Assembly: GCA_945860245.1 (NCBI GenBank)
Contig: CAMAPO010000002.1
Coordinates: 1 to 64,000 of the forward strand
DNA length: 64,000 nucleotides
Origin: Bifidobacterium breve
GTDB lineage: Bacteria; Actinomycetota; Actinomycetes; Nanopelagicales; Nanopelagicaceae
Direction: 5' to 3'
The notes below the pieces were generated by a model. The model made no database searches. It worked only from the letters and a program-made list of their open reading frames with translations, and was not told the DNA's origin. Position numbers and translations under genes: made by a program. Below, one piece after another: positions 34,591 through 45,723 of the stretch (positions are counted from its first letter, which is position 1; every line of letters starts with the position of its first letter).

Positions 34591-35541
34591 ATGTCTAAGA
34601 AAGTCACAGTTGTAGGCGCAGGATTTTATGGATCAACTACCGCGCTTCGGCTAGCCGAATACAACATCTTCGACACCGTTGTCCTCACAGATATTCTAGA
34701 AGGTAAGCCCGAGGGCCTAGCGCTAGATATGAATCAATCACGCGCTATCGAAGGATTTGAAACAAAGATTATTGGCGCTACAACAACCGCTGACGGTGCC
34801 GGTTATGAAGCAACTGCAAACTCTGATGTAGTTGTAATTACCGCTGGCCTGCCACGCAAGCCCGGTATGAGCCGAATGGATTTAATTGGTGTAAATGCTG
34901 GCATTGTTCGTGGCGTTGCAGAAAATATTGCCAAGCATTCTCCAAATGCGGTAATTATCGTGGTTTCAAATCCACTTGATGAAATGACCGCACTTACTCA
35001 GCTCGCAACTAATTTTCCTAAGAACCGTGTTATGGGACAAGCCGGAATGTTAGATACTGCCCGCTTTACCAACTTTGTCGCCGAAAAATTGGCAGTGCAA
35101 GTATCAGTGGTTAAGACTTTAACTTTGGGATCACACGGTGACACAATGGTGCCGGTTCCAAGTCGCTGTACTGTAAATGGAAAACCACTTACCGATCTGC
35201 TTTCACAAGCAGAAATTGATGAGTTAGTAGATCGCACGCGCAATGGTGGCGCTGAAGTTGTTGCCTTACTTAAGACAGGTTCTGCTTACTACGCACCTTC
35301 TGCCGCGGCAGCCCGTATGGCTAAGGCAGTGATTGAAGACTCTGGCGCAGTTATGCCAGTTTGTGCGTGGGTCGATGGTGAATACGGAATCTCTGGCGTT
35401 TACCTTGGCGTAGAAGCTGAGATTGGTCGCAGTGGAGTTAAGAAAGTGGTTGAAACTAAGTTAACTGAGTCAGAACTCGCGGGGTTAAAAGATGCCGCAG
35501 AAGCAGTTCGTGCCAAGCAAGCCGATGTGCAAACACTTTAA
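34591..35541 (+). CDS. mdh: Malate dehydrogenase (LDH-like family)
   Basis: KVTVVGAGFYGSTTALRLAEYNIFDTVVLTDILEGKPEGLALDMNQSRAIEGFETKI; GQAGMLDTARF; GSHGDTMVP. Confidence 0.95.
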   Translation: MSKKVTVVGAGFYGSTTALRLAEYNIFDTVVLTDILEGKPEGLALDMNQSRAIEGFETKIIGATTTADGAGYEATANSDVVVITAGLPRKPGMSRMDLIGVNAGIVRGVAENIAKHSPNAVIIVVSNPLDEMTALTQLATNFPKNRVMGQAGMLDTARFTNFVAEKLAVQVSVVKTLTLGSHGDTMVPVPSRCTVNGKPLTDLLSQAEIDELVDRTRNGGAEVVALLKTGSAYYAPSAAAARMAKAVIEDSGAVMPVCAWVDGEYGISGVYLGVEAEIGRSGVKKVVETKLTESELAGLKDAAEAVRAKQADVQTL

Positions 35542-35586
35542 TATCTAAAGTATTTAACGAGATCAAGGGGTCCAAGGGAAGCAGAT

Positions 35587-36801
35587 ATGAGCAAAATTAA
35601 GGTAACAGGAACTGTAGTTGAACTCGACGGCGATGAGATGACCCGCATTATCTGGCAGTTCATCAAGGATTCATTGATCCTTCCTTACCTTGATGTAAAC
35701 CTTGAGTACTACGACTTAGGTATGGAACACCGCGATGCGACTAATGATCAAGTAACTATTGATTCTGCCCACGCTATCCAAAAGCACGGAGTTGGCATCA
35801 AATGCGCAACTATCACTCCAGATGAAGCGCGCGTTGAAGAATTTGGTCTAAAGAAGATGTGGAAATCTCCTAACGGAACTATCCGCAATATTTTAGGTGG
35901 CGTAATCTTTCGCGAACCCATCATTATCTCAAATGTGCCACGTTTGGTTCCACACTGGACAAAGCCGATTGTTATCGGTCGCCACGCCTTCGGTGATCAA
36001 TACCGCGCGACCGACTTTAAAGTCCCGGGTCCTGGCAAGCTAACCATTTCATTTGTTCCCGAAGATGGCTCTGCGCCAATTAACACTGAAGTATTCAACT
36101 TCGAGTCATCCGGTGTAGCGATGGCTATGTACAACGTAGATGATTCAATTCGCGACTTTGCTCGCGCATCACTTAACTATGGGCTGCTTCGTAAATTCCC
36201 AGTTTATCTATCTACAAAAAATACAATTCTTAAAGCATATGACGGTCGCTTTAAAGATATCTTTGAAGATATTTACCAAGCAGAATTTAGGCCACAATTT
36301 GAAGCTGCTGGTATTTGGTATGAACACCGCTTAATTGATGACATGGTTGCCATGTCACTTCGTATGGAGGGTGGATATGTATGGGCTTGTAAGAATTACG
36401 ACGGCGATGTGCAATCAGATACCGTCGCACAAGGTTATGGCTCACTTGGCTTAATGACATCAGTGCTAATGACACCAGATGGAAAGATCTGTGAATCAGA
36501 AGCTGCCCACGGAACAGTTACCCGCCACTATCGCGACCACCAAGCGGGCAAGGCAACTTCAACCAACCCAATCGCATCTATCTTTGCTTGGACGCAAGGC
36601 CTAGCCCACCGTGCGAAATTGGATAAGAACGAAGAGCTCGCCAATTTCTGTGCCACTCTTGAACGAGTCTGTATTGAAACAGTTGAATCCGGCAAGATGA
36701 CTAAGGACCTTGCCTTTTTGATTTCAAAGACCGCGCCTTGGCAGACAACTCAAGAGTTCCTGAATTCAATCGATGAAAATCTGAAAGTGGCGATGGCCTA
36801 A
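35587..36801 (+). CDS. icd: NADP-dependent isocitrate dehydrogenase, homodimeric type
   Basis: [77 protein letters not shown]. Confidence 0.96.
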   Translation: MSKIKVTGTVVELDGDEMTRIIWQFIKDSLILPYLDVNLEYYDLGMEHRDATNDQVTIDSAHAIQKHGVGIKCATITPDEARVEEFGLKKMWKSPNGTIRNILGGVIFREPIIISNVPRLVPHWTKPIVIGRHAFGDQYRATDFKVPGPGKLTISFVPEDGSAPINTEVFNFESSGVAMAMYNVDDSIRDFARASLNYGLLRKFPVYLSTKNTILKAYDGRFKDIFEDIYQAEFRPQFEAAGIWYEHRLIDDMVAMSLRMEGGYVWACKNYDGDVQSDTVAQGYGSLGLMTSVLMTPDGKICESEAAHGTVTRHYRDHQAGKATSTNPIASIFAWTQGLAHRAKLDKNEELANFCATLERVCIETVESGKMTKDLAFLISKTAPWQTTQEFLNSIDENLKVAMA

Positions 36802-36803
36802 CA

Positions 36804-37502
36804 ATGGATGATAACCAGCCTGGTGCAATTGCCCTTGTTGGTTCTGGTGAGTATTTGCCGCAAGCGCAAGTGCTCGAAAGTGAGCTCTTGCGCTTAGCAA
36901 TTTCTAGAGGCAAGTCCAACACCTTTATTCAGATTCCAACAGCAGCCGGTAAGGAAGGCGCTGATAGTTTAGCTTTCTGGAAATCGCGTGGCGCAGATCA
37001 AGGAGCGCGCATCGGCTGCGAAGTTAAATATCTGCCGGTATTAACTCGTGAAGATGCGCACAATCTAAAATGGATCGAAGATGTAGGCAGCGCCGGCTTA
37101 ATTTATTTCTCTGGCGGAGATCCAGTTCATTTAGCAGATACTTTTCGTGAAACCCCTTTATGGTCGGCGATTGTTTCGGCTTGGAAATCAGGTGCATCAC
37201 TTGCTGGATGTTCAGCAGGTGCGATGGCCTTTGGCGGCAAGATTATTGGGATTCGCAGATCTCATGTCAGCGAAGGTCTGAACTTATTACCGGAAATAGA
37301 AGTGATCCCACATTACGATAAATTTTTAGGGTGGCTTCCTGATCGAGTGAGTGCAGCAATAATTCGCCCAGATGCAGATGCCACGTTACTTGGTATAGAT
37401 GAAAATACCGCGTTGGTATTAACCGATAGCTGGCGCAAACACGGTCCCGGGAAAGTGCATGTGTTACGTGGAGATCTGAAGTTTTCTCAACTATTACTTT
37501 AA
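36804..37502 (+). CDS. Peptidase S51-like protein (cyanophycinase/dipeptidase E superfamily)
   Basis: Nucleophile elbow [26 protein letters not shown]. Confidence 0.7.
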   Translation: MDDNQPGAIALVGSGEYLPQAQVLESELLRLAISRGKSNTFIQIPTAAGKEGADSLAFWKSRGADQGARIGCEVKYLPVLTREDAHNLKWIEDVGSAGLIYFSGGDPVHLADTFRETPLWSAIVSAWKSGASLAGCSAGAMAFGGKIIGIRRSHVSEGLNLLPEIEVIPHYDKFLGWLPDRVSAAIIRPDADATLLGIDENTALVLTDSWRKHGPGKVHVLRGDLKFSQLLL

Positions 37503-38576
37503 GCGTTCTCCAGTTGTAGAGCTAAAGAGATGAACCGAATTTGCCACAGCAGCGACGGTAATCGTGTCACCTGGTTTAGGTGGGTTCTTTGGATCCCAGC
37601 GAACAATAACTTGTGCGCCTTCATCACCGGCTTGCGCAAATTTGATTGAGGCATCAGCAGGCCGTCCATAAACGAAGGCATCGGCACCGAGTTCTTCAAC
37701 AACTTCTACGACCACTTTAAATCCACTTGCAGCGGGTGCGAAACCTTCTGGACGAATGCCTACAGTTACAGAGTTTCCAGCAGATCCTGGAACATCAATT
37801 GCGAGATCACCGAGCATCGCCTTACCACCGTTAACGGGAGCAGCGAGTAAGTTCATCGCAGGGGATCCGATAAAGCCGGCAACAAATGCATTTTCTGGGC
37901 TATCGTAAAGATTACGTGGGGTATCTACTTGCTGAAGTAACCCATCTTTCAAAACTGCAACGCGATCGCCCATAGTCATCGCTTCAACTTGGTCGTGTGT
38001 TACGTAGACAGTTGTGATTCCCAAGCGGCGTTGTAGCGCAGCGATCTGTGTACGAGTTGCAACGCGCAACTTCGCATCAAGATTAGAAAGTGGTTCATCC
38101 ATAAGGAAGACTTGTGGCTCGCGAACAATTGCGCGACCCATTGCAACGCGCTGACGTTGTCCACCCGAAAGAGCCTTTGGCTTGCGCTCTAGGTATGGTT
38201 CAAGGTCAAGTAACTTAGCGGCTTCATTAACCCGCTTATCGCGTTCTTCTTTTGCAACTCCCGCGATCTTTAGCGCAAAGCCCATATTTTCTGCAACAGT
38301 CATATGTGGGTAGAGCGCATATGACTGGAAGACCATTGCAATATCACGATCTTTTGGTGCAATGTTTGTTACATCACGATCTCCAATAAGAATTCGACCT
38401 TCGTCAACTTCTTCAAGACCTGCCAACATACGAAGCGATGTTGATTTACCGCAACCTGATGGACCAACAAGAACTAAAAATTCACCGTCGTTAACGGTTA
38501 GATTTAATTTGTCGACGGCAGGTTTGGTTGTGCCTGGGTATGTACGTGTAGCGCTTTCGAATACAACAGATGCCAT
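37494..38576 (-). CDS. Sugar ABC transporter ATP-binding protein, MsiK/UgpC family
   Basis: [92 protein letters not shown] domain. ATG 38576 rather than 38657. Confidence 0.92.
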   Translation of the reverse strand: MASVVFESATRTYPGTTKPAVDKLNLTVNDGEFLVLVGPSGCGKSTSLRMLAGLEEVDEGRILIGDRDVTNIAPKDRDIAMVFQSYALYPHMTVAENMGFALKIAGVAKEERDKRVNEAAKLLDLEPYLERKPKALSGGQRQRVAMGRAIVREPQVFLMDEPLSNLDAKLRVATRTQIAALQRRLGITTVYVTHDQVEAMTMGDRVAVLKDGLLQQVDTPRNLYDSPENAFVAGFIGSPAMNLLAAPVNGGKAMLGDLAIDVPGSAGNSVTVGIRPEGFAPAASGFKVVVEVVEELGADAFVYGRPADASIKFAQAGDEGAQVIVRWDPKNPPKPGDTITVAAVANSVHLFSSTTGERLK

Positions 38577-38650
38577 GTGAGGTACTTCCTTCTCCGGGCA
38601 GGTACGTGCCCGACGGTCCGAGGATGAAGGTGCTAGCCAAGCGGCTAGGC
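38577..38650 (-). ncRNA. Structured 5' leader of the msiK-like gene (candidate msiK RNA motif)
   Basis: On minus strand: CTAGCC-GCTT-GGCTAG; CGGGCA-CGTACC-TGCCCG; CCTTC (38630-38626) can pair with GAAGG (38592-38588) in the SD region. Confidence 0.65.
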
Positions 38651-38759
38651 TCTCCAAGGGTAATGCACATAATCGACTATAGGGAATCAGGGTAAACCAG
38701 GCTCATTTCGCAAATCTAGGCTCGGCATAAGCGCCAAAGGAAGTAGAATTGGCCACCTT

Positions 38760-40052
38760 ATGGACCCCTACCCGATTGGTTCGTTGCTGGGCGATCTCGC
38801 CACAGTAGCGGGCTTGATCTTGCTCGGCTCGCTCTTTGTTGCCGCCGAAATCGCGCTTATCTCACTTCGCGAAAGTCAGATTCGCCAACTCTCATCAAGA
38901 GGTAAGCGTGGCGCAAAAGTGGCAAAGCTGGCAACCAATCCGAACCGCTTCTTAGCCGCTGCTCAGGTCGGTGTGACGGTGTGCGGGTTCTTATCGGCAG
39001 CGCTAGGTGCGGAAAAACTTGGAGTTTATGTTATTCCGCAACTTATGGAATTAGGTTTAACTGATGAAATTGCAAATGTAACTTCACTAGTTGGCGTAAC
39101 GCTTGTCATCGCCTATTTTTCACTTGTCTTTGGCGAGTTAGTTCCGAAACGTTTAGCGCTTTTTCGTACGGAAGAAATTGCCCTTTGGAGTTCCGGAGCT
39201 ATTGATTTAATAGCAAAGTTTTTCCGCCCAGTTATTTGGCTATTGTCTCGATCAACAGATATTGTGGTTCGCGCTTTTGGAGTTGATCCGAAAGAACAGC
39301 GCAGCCAAATGTCGGAAGAAGAGTTATTGGATCTAGTAAGCGGCCACGCCGCGCTAACTGCGGAAGAACGCGATATCGTCGAAGAAGTCTTTAATGCATC
39401 TGAACGCCAAGTTCATGAAGTTATGGTGCCGCGCACAGAAGTAGATTTTATGGATGCCTCACTTACAGTTGGTAAAGCGATTGCGCTCGCAGTTGATCGA
39501 GCACATTCTCGCTATCCAGTTGTCCGTGGTTCAAGCGATGAAGTAATCGGATTTATTCACGTTCGCGATTTATTGGATACATCCCTGGTAACCGCTGGTG
39601 GAAAAATTCAAGAGTTAGTCCGTAACATCATGTATCTGCCTGGCACAAAGGGAGTGCTTCCTGCGCTTACTGAAATGCGTAACCAACGCCAACATTTAGC
39701 GATCGTGCTTGATGAATATGGTGGAACTGATGGCATTGTGACCTTGGAAGATTTAGTGGAGTGCCTAATCGGAGATATCAAGGACGAATACGACAGCCAT
39801 GATGACGAAGTCTCAGAACAAGCGCGTACCGGTGATTTTGAAGTGGATGGGTTGATTTCACTCGATGATCTGCGGGATCAAACAGGGATTGATATTCCGG
39901 ATGGTCCATATGAAACAGCAGGTGGATTTGTTATGCACTTCTTAGGGCGGATTCCAGTTATAAATGATGTGGTTGTCATAAATGGTATTCGCATCACTGT
40001 TTTAACCATGGAAGGCAAGCGCGCAGGGCAGTTACTTATATCGCGTAGTTAG
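38760..40052 (+). CDS. CNNM / CorC-type transmembrane protein with CBS domains
   Basis: N-terminal DUF21 helices ([22 protein letters not shown]); [46 protein letters not shown]-terminal CorC_HlyC. Confidence 0.9.
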   Translation: MDPYPIGSLLGDLATVAGLILLGSLFVAAEIALISLRESQIRQLSSRGKRGAKVAKLATNPNRFLAAAQVGVTVCGFLSAALGAEKLGVYVIPQLMELGLTDEIANVTSLVGVTLVIAYFSLVFGELVPKRLALFRTEEIALWSSGAIDLIAKFFRPVIWLLSRSTDIVVRAFGVDPKEQRSQMSEEELLDLVSGHAALTAEERDIVEEVFNASERQVHEVMVPRTEVDFMDASLTVGKAIALAVDRAHSRYPVVRGSSDEVIGFIHVRDLLDTSLVTAGGKIQELVRNIMYLPGTKGVLPALTEMRNQRQHLAIVLDEYGGTDGIVTLEDLVECLIGDIKDEYDSHDDEVSEQARTGDFEVDGLISLDDLRDQTGIDIPDGPYETAGGFVMHFLGRIPVINDVVVINGIRITVLTMEGKRAGQLLISRS

Positions 40053-40074
40053 CGATCCGTGCGAGAATAACAAC

Positions 40075-41070
40075 ATGGCCAAGCGCATCCTTTCCGGCAT
40101 TCAGCCGACGAGCGACTCGTTCCACCTAGGTAATTACCTAGGTGCGCTCAAGCAATGGGTCGAGCTGCAAGAGGGAAATGATGCTTTCTACTGCATCGTA
40201 GATTTGCACGCCCTTACTGGAGAAATTGACCCAGCGTTATTGCGGAAAAGAATTTTGGCTTCGGCTGCACAATTAATCGCTCTCGGAATTTCACCTGAGA
40301 AGTCAACTTTATTTGTCCAATCACATGTGTCCGAACATAATCAACTCGGTTGGATTATGGAATGTATCGCTGGCTTTGGTGAAGCCAACCGGATGACGCA
40401 ATTTAAGGATAAGTCCGCCAAGGGCGGCGCAGACTCAGCTCGAGTTGGCTTATTTACTTATCCGATGTTGCAAGCAGCTGATATTCTTTTATATCAAGCA
40501 CATTATGTTCCGGTTGGCGAAGATCAGAGACAACATATTGAGTTAACTAGAGATTTAGCTACACGCTTTAATACTCGTTTTGGCGATACATTCCAAATTC
40601 CTGAGGGATATATCCTCAAATCTGGTGCCAAGATTTATGATTTACAAGAACCAAGAAATAAAATGAGCAAATCTTCGGGTTCAGCCGCTGGTGTACTTGA
40701 AATTTTAGATACCCCAGAGGCAAATGCTAAGAAGATTAAGAGCGCTACTACCGATGCAGGTCGCGAAGTTAGATTTGATGAAAAAGATAAGCCTGGAATA
40801 AGCAATTTACTCACTATCCACTCTGCGCTTTCTGGAAAGAAAATTAGTGAGTTAGAAAATGAATTTGCCGGCCAAGGTTATGGTGATTTCAAAGGTGCAG
40901 TCGCGGAAGTCGTGGTGGAATATTTACGGCCGATTCGCGCTCGAGCCCTTGAACTCTTAGAAGATGAGCGCAACCTCGTTCAAATTCTTCATATCGGCGC
41001 CGATAAAGCGCGCACCGTGGCTAGTAAAACGGTTGCCGAAAGCTATAAGAATTTAGGTTTGGTGCTCTAA
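40075..41070 (+). CDS. trpS: Tryptophanyl-tRNA synthetase
   Basis: [34 protein letters not shown]. Confidence 0.97.
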   Translation: MAKRILSGIQPTSDSFHLGNYLGALKQWVELQEGNDAFYCIVDLHALTGEIDPALLRKRILASAAQLIALGISPEKSTLFVQSHVSEHNQLGWIMECIAGFGEANRMTQFKDKSAKGGADSARVGLFTYPMLQAADILLYQAHYVPVGEDQRQHIELTRDLATRFNTRFGDTFQIPEGYILKSGAKIYDLQEPRNKMSKSSGSAAGVLEILDTPEANAKKIKSATTDAGREVRFDEKDKPGISNLLTIHSALSGKKISELENEFAGQGYGDFKGAVAEVVVEYLRPIRARALELLEDERNLVQILHIGADKARTVASKTVAESYKNLGLVL

Positions 41071-42065
41071 TGAAACTTCGATCCAGTATTTCAATCCTGG
41101 CGCTAGTGCTTGTGGCGGCAATTTCCAGCCCCACCACGGCTAACGCTGCCACCAAGATTTGTATCGCATATGACATTGGTGGTCTAGGGGATCGTTCATT
41201 TAACGATGCGACGCTGGCCGGAGTCAAAAAAGCACAGGATCAATTCACCTTTACCTTTGAAGGTGTTGTCACAGATGGCACTGCAGCAGATCGAATTAAA
41301 CGATTACGCACTCTTGCCGTAAAAAATTGTGCAGCGATTGTTGCCGTAGGCGCTGAATATAAAAAAGCGGTAGATCAGTTATCAAGTGAATTTCCAAATC
41401 TCCAATTTGCGATTATTGGTGATGCTTCAATAGCCTCACTTAACGTAACTTCAATTGTATTTTCCGATATACAAGGGGCATTCTTGGCCGGCTTTAGCGC
41501 TGCTTTAACTACCAAGTCTGGAAAAGTTGCGATGATCACTACTCCGTCGAATGCAGATAACTATCAAAGCGGCTTTTTAGCAGGTGTTATAGCAAGCAAA
41601 AAGAAGGTTCGCACTTTTGTTAATTACACTGCCACAGATATAGATATGGCCACCTCTTCCTTAATTAAAGGGGGAATTGATGTAATTTACACAGCAATTT
41701 CGGGTTCAGCAGATGATGCTTTTGAGGCGATCGTGAAGGCAAATACCGCAAAGAATCGCAAAAAGAACGCAAGTGATGTCTATTTGATTCTTACCGAACC
41801 TGATTTATATTTGACAGTCACTCCAAATACTGCAAAGTACTTAGTTGCATCGGTTGTTAAGCGCGTAGACAGCGCGATTGAAGATGTAATTGGCGCCGCC
41901 ATAAGCGGTAGTCAAATCTCTGACGTGCTCGATGCCGAGCTGGGGGTATATGGTCGTCGCTACACAATTTCTGATAAAGGAATTGAAATAGTTCTTAAAT
42001 CAAAAGTATTATTGGCGCAAGCTACGGTCATAAATGCGGCGGCGATTGCAGCATATGAAAGTTGA
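41070..42065 (+). CDS. BMP/PnrA-like substrate-binding protein (nucleoside-binding type)
   Basis: Signal peptide to TANAA; KICIAYDIGGLGDRSFNDATLAGVKKAQ; SDIQGAFLAGFSAALTTKSGKVAMI. Confidence 0.88.
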   Translation: MKLRSSISILALVLVAAISSPTTANAATKICIAYDIGGLGDRSFNDATLAGVKKAQDQFTFTFEGVVTDGTAADRIKRLRTLAVKNCAAIVAVGAEYKKAVDQLSSEFPNLQFAIIGDASIASLNVTSIVFSDIQGAFLAGFSAALTTKSGKVAMITTPSNADNYQSGFLAGVIASKKKVRTFVNYTATDIDMATSSLIKGGIDVIYTAISGSADDAFEAIVKANTAKNRKKNASDVYLILTEPDLYLTVTPNTAKYLVASVVKRVDSAIEDVIGAAISGSQISDVLDAELGVYGRRYTISDKGIEIVLKSKVLLAQATVINAAAIAAYES

Positions 42066-42453
42066 TTGGGATTTACTGAAATCACACGCTGTTATTGCGA
42101 TGAAGCAAGCCTATGCGCCTTACTCTAAATTTCCGGTCGGAGTTGCGGCGCTTGTCGACGATGGCCGCATAATTTCAGGCTGCAACGTGGAAAATGCTAG
42201 TTATGGTCTAACTTTATGTGCCGAATGCGGTCTCATCTCAACGCTTATCAATAGCGGTGGCGGGCGTTTGGTTGCATTTACTTGCGTTGATATTTCAGGA
42301 AATTACTTAATGCCATGTGGGCGTTGTCGCCAATTGTTGCAAGAGCATGGCGGATCAAATTTACAGTTAATGACAGATACTGGTGTTAAGCCGCTGTCAG
42401 ATCTTTTACCTTGGGCTTTTGGTCCCGAAGAGATTGATAAGCGCCTTGACTAA
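42055..42453 (+). CDS. cdd: Cytidine deaminase
   Basis: YAPYSKFPVGVAALVDDGRIISGCNVENASYGLTLCAEC; PCGRCRQLL. ATG 42055. Confidence 0.95.
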   Translation: MKVDWDLLKSHAVIAMKQAYAPYSKFPVGVAALVDDGRIISGCNVENASYGLTLCAECGLISTLINSGGGRLVAFTCVDISGNYLMPCGRCRQLLQEHGGSNLQLMTDTGVKPLSDLLPWAFGPEEIDKRLD

Positions 42454-43756
42454 TCAGGCTAATTCAGGGATTGAACCTTTTGCAGCAGTTGAAATAATTG
42501 CAGCAAAACGGGATCGCAATGAGTTAAGCGACAAAGAAATTGACTGGACTGTAGATGCCTACACCCGTGGGGTAATCGCAGATGAACAAATGTCGGCGCT
42601 GCTAATGGCAATTCTTTTAAACGGAATGAATTCACGAGAAATTTCTCGTTGGACAAATGCCATGATCAACTCTGGCGAGCGAATGAATTGGTCTGTGCTA
42701 GATCGACCAACTGTAGATAAGCATTCAACCGGCGGCGTAGGCGATAAAATTACCCTTCCTCTCGCACCGCTCGTTGCTGCTTGTGGTGGAGCAGTACCCC
42801 AGCTTTCTGGTCGCGGGCTAGGCCACACTGGTGGCACCTTGGATAAACTTGAATCAATTCCCGGCTGGCGCGCTTCACTGTCAAATGATGAGATGTTAAA
42901 AGTCTTGCAAGATACTGGTGCTGTAATCTGTGCGGCAGGAGCTGGGTTAGCGCCAGCGGATAAAAAGTTATATGCCTTGCGTGATGTGACTGCAACAGTT
43001 CAAGCTATCCCGCTTATCGCATCTTCAATCATGTCGAAGAAGATAGCTGAAGGAACTTCCGCACTAATCTTGGATGTTAAGACCGGCAGCGGTGCATTTA
43101 TGAGCGATCCTGCTCAAGCAGGAGAACTTGCGCGAACTATGGTGCAACTTGGTCTTGATGCGGGTGTTAAAACCCGCGCACTTGTCACCGCGATGGATGT
43201 TCCGCTGGGGCTAACAGCCGGGAATGCCCTTGAAGTACGCGAATCTATTGAGGTTTTAGCCGGTGGCGGACCTGCCGACGTGGTTGAGTTAACCATTCTT
43301 CTAGCCCGCGAGATGATCGATGCTGCAGGAATTATTGGAAAAGATCCTGCGGATGCGCTTAAGGATGGATCTGCAATGGATCACTGGAAGCGAATGATTT
43401 CTGCGCAAGGTGGCGATTTGGATGCAAAGCTTCCAGTAGCGCGAGAAAAGCACGTGATCACTGCAGATGAATCAGGAGTTATGACCAAGATGGATGCGAT
43501 GAAAATTGGTCTTTCGGCTTGGCGGTTAGGTGCAGGTCGCTCAAAGCAAGGCGAGAAAGTGCAAGCCGGTGCAGGAATTGAAATGCATGCAAAGCCTGGT
43601 GACTACATTAAAAAGGGGCAACCGCTGCTGACCTTACACACCGATGAGCCAGCAAGATTCGAGCGTGCAATAGAGATTTTAAGTGGCGCTATAGAGATAA
43701 AGGAAAATGGCAAGGTAGAACGCCTGCCGCTAGTTATTGAACGGATTACCGGATGA
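42446..43756 (+). CDS. deoA: Thymidine/pyrimidine-nucleoside phosphorylase (TTG start inferred)
   Basis: [51 protein letters not shown]. Confidence 0.94.
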   Translation: MTNQANSGIEPFAAVEIIAAKRDRNELSDKEIDWTVDAYTRGVIADEQMSALLMAILLNGMNSREISRWTNAMINSGERMNWSVLDRPTVDKHSTGGVGDKITLPLAPLVAACGGAVPQLSGRGLGHTGGTLDKLESIPGWRASLSNDEMLKVLQDTGAVICAAGAGLAPADKKLYALRDVTATVQAIPLIASSIMSKKIAEGTSALILDVKTGSGAFMSDPAQAGELARTMVQLGLDAGVKTRALVTAMDVPLGLTAGNALEVRESIEVLAGGGPADVVELTILLAREMIDAAGIIGKDPADALKDGSAMDHWKRMISAQGGDLDAKLPVAREKHVITADESGVMTKMDAMKIGLSAWRLGAGRSKQGEKVQAGAGIEMHAKPGDYIKKGQPLLTLHTDEPARFERAIEILSGAIEIKENGKVERLPLVIERITG

Positions 43757-44847
43757 GCACTTTAAATAAGATACCAACAGCAAATCAAGTCAAACGTTTA
43801 CCCAAGGCTTTGCTACATGATCACTTAGATGGCGGGCTCCGTCCGCAAACAATTATCGATATTGCTAAAGAGATTGGCCACGAGCTTCCAAGTTACGATG
43901 CCACCGAACTCGCTGAATGGTTTCGGGTATCTTGTGATTCTGGATCTTTAGTCCGTTACCTAGAAACTTTTGCTCATACAGTTGCAGTGATGCAACGCAC
44001 CGAAGATATTATTCGAGTGGCGCGCGAATGTGCGGTTGACCTAGCACAAGATGGCGTCGTTTATGCAGAAGTGCGAATGGCGCCAGAACTTTTAACAGAG
44101 AAGGGTTTAACTTTACCTGCAGCGATTGAAGCGATTCTGGAAGGCTTTCGTGCTGGCGAAAAAGATGCTAAGGCGGAAGGAAATATTATCCGCACGACGC
44201 TGCTGCTCTGCGGAATGCGCCAAAATGATCGCTCTCAAGAAGTCGCTGAACTAGCTGTTAAATACCGCGAACGTGGCGTCGTTGGCTTTGATATCGCCGG
44301 CCCAGAAGATGGTTTTCCACCAAGTGATCAGTTAGATACCTTTGAATACCTGCGCCGTGAAAATGCCCATTTCACTATCCACGCTGGTGAGGCATATGGA
44401 CTTCCATCTATTTGGGAAGCGATTCAACTCTGTGGCGCTGAACGTTTGGGACATGGCGTGCGCATAATTGACGATATCGATTTAAATCACACGCCACCAA
44501 GGTTGGGTCGCCTTGCAGCATATGTTCGTGATCGGCGAATTCCGTTGGAAATGTGTCCTTCTTCAAATATTCAAACTGGCGCAGCCGTAAATTTTGCAGA
44601 CCACCCGATCGGCGATTTAGCAAAGCTACGTTTTCGCATAACCGTTAATACCGATAATCGCTTAATGTCAGCGACTTCAATGAGTCGCGAGATGAATGAG
44701 CTTGTCAGCGCATTTAATTGGAACTTTCTAGATTTGCAGCGCGTAACAATTAATGCGCTAAAGAGTGCATTTATACCTTTTGAAGAGCGATTGGCAATAA
44801 TTGAAACAGTAGTGAAGCCAAGATTTTTAACAATCTCTGGCGAGTAA
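43753..44847 (+). CDS. add: Adenosine deaminase
   Basis: [50 protein letters not shown]. Confidence 0.94.
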   Translation: MSTLNKIPTANQVKRLPKALLHDHLDGGLRPQTIIDIAKEIGHELPSYDATELAEWFRVSCDSGSLVRYLETFAHTVAVMQRTEDIIRVARECAVDLAQDGVVYAEVRMAPELLTEKGLTLPAAIEAILEGFRAGEKDAKAEGNIIRTTLLLCGMRQNDRSQEVAELAVKYRERGVVGFDIAGPEDGFPPSDQLDTFEYLRRENAHFTIHAGEAYGLPSIWEAIQLCGAERLGHGVRIIDDIDLNHTPPRLGRLAAYVRDRRIPLEMCPSSNIQTGAAVNFADHPIGDLAKLRFRITVNTDNRLMSATSMSREMNELVSAFNWNFLDLQRVTINALKSAFIPFEERLAIIETVVKPRFLTISGE

Positions 44848-44850
44848 TTA

Positions 44851-45723
44851 CTAAACCCCGATGGGGTGCCAGACCGTTTTTGCTTCCATAAATGCATAAA
44901 TACGCGTGGGCGAGAGCGCTCCATCAAAGCTATGGATACGCTTTAAGTTTTCGGCACCTGCCACTTTAATCTCGCTGCGCTTCTTCTTATCGATCCCAGA
45001 GATATCAAAACCATCAATATCCATATGCGATGCTGCCCACGGTGCAAGCTCATCGTGAGATCCAGTTAAGATATTTATTACACCTGCAGGAAGATCACTC
45101 GTTGCCAAAACTTCAGCAAAACTCATCACGGCAATCGCTGCTGATCCCGGTACTAGCGCTACGACGGTATTGCCAGAGACAATCGCAGGAGCGATTGCAT
45201 CGATAAAGGCCAGAAAACTTTCCGCTGGTGCAACTGCAATTACACCCTGGGGTTCAGGGATGGTGAAGTTGTAGTAAGGGCCAGATACTGGGTTTGTAGC
45301 ACCAAAAGCCGCCGATAATTTATCGCTCCATCCCGCATACCAAACCCAACGATCGATCGCCACCAGGACTTCATCGTGAGCCTTCTTTGCCGTAACTCCA
45401 CTTGCGAGAGAAATTTCTGAAGCGAATTGGTCGGCCCTACCTTCCAACATTTCAGCGATTCGGTAGAGAATTTGTCCGCGGTTGTATGCGGTGGCTTTCG
45501 CCCAACCACTCTGCGCAGCACGCGCTGCAACTACGGCATCACGTAAATCTTTGCGCGATGCCAGGCAGGGATTTGCGATAAAGCCAGATTTATTGCTACT
45601 GACTTCATAAACTCGTCCAGATTCGCTACGAGGGAATGCGCCATTTATAAATAACTTAAAAGTCTTCTTTACTTCTAAGCGAGGGGCTGACTTATTTGTA
45701 GATCTCTTCTTGGGAGAAGCCAT
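44851..45723 (-). CDS. Truncated aldehyde-dehydrogenase-fold protein lacking the catalytic domain
   Basis: 290 aa; N-terminal ALDH domain only; no ELGGK Glu motif or GQxC Cys motif. Confidence 0.8.
   Translation of the reverse strand: MASPKKRSTNKSAPRLEVKKTFKLFINGAFPRSESGRVYEVSSNKSGFIANPCLASRKDLRDAVVAARAAQSGWAKATAYNRGQILYRIAEMLEGRADQFASEISLASGVTAKKAHDEVLVAIDRWVWYAGWSDKLSAAFGATNPVSGPYYNFTIPEPQGVIAVAPAESFLAFIDAIAPAIVSGNTVVALVPGSAAIAVMSFAEVLATSDLPAGVINILTGSHDELAPWAASHMDIDGFDISGIDKKKRSEIKVAGAENLKRIHSFDGALSPTRIYAFMEAKTVWHPIGV

Noticed and set aside
44851-45723. Short ALDH as a simple pseudogene
   Set aside because: Intact 290-codon frame with clean start and stop, no residual ALDH C-terminal sequence after the stop (the next gene follows within 3 bp), and similar short forms are recalled from other actinobacteria.
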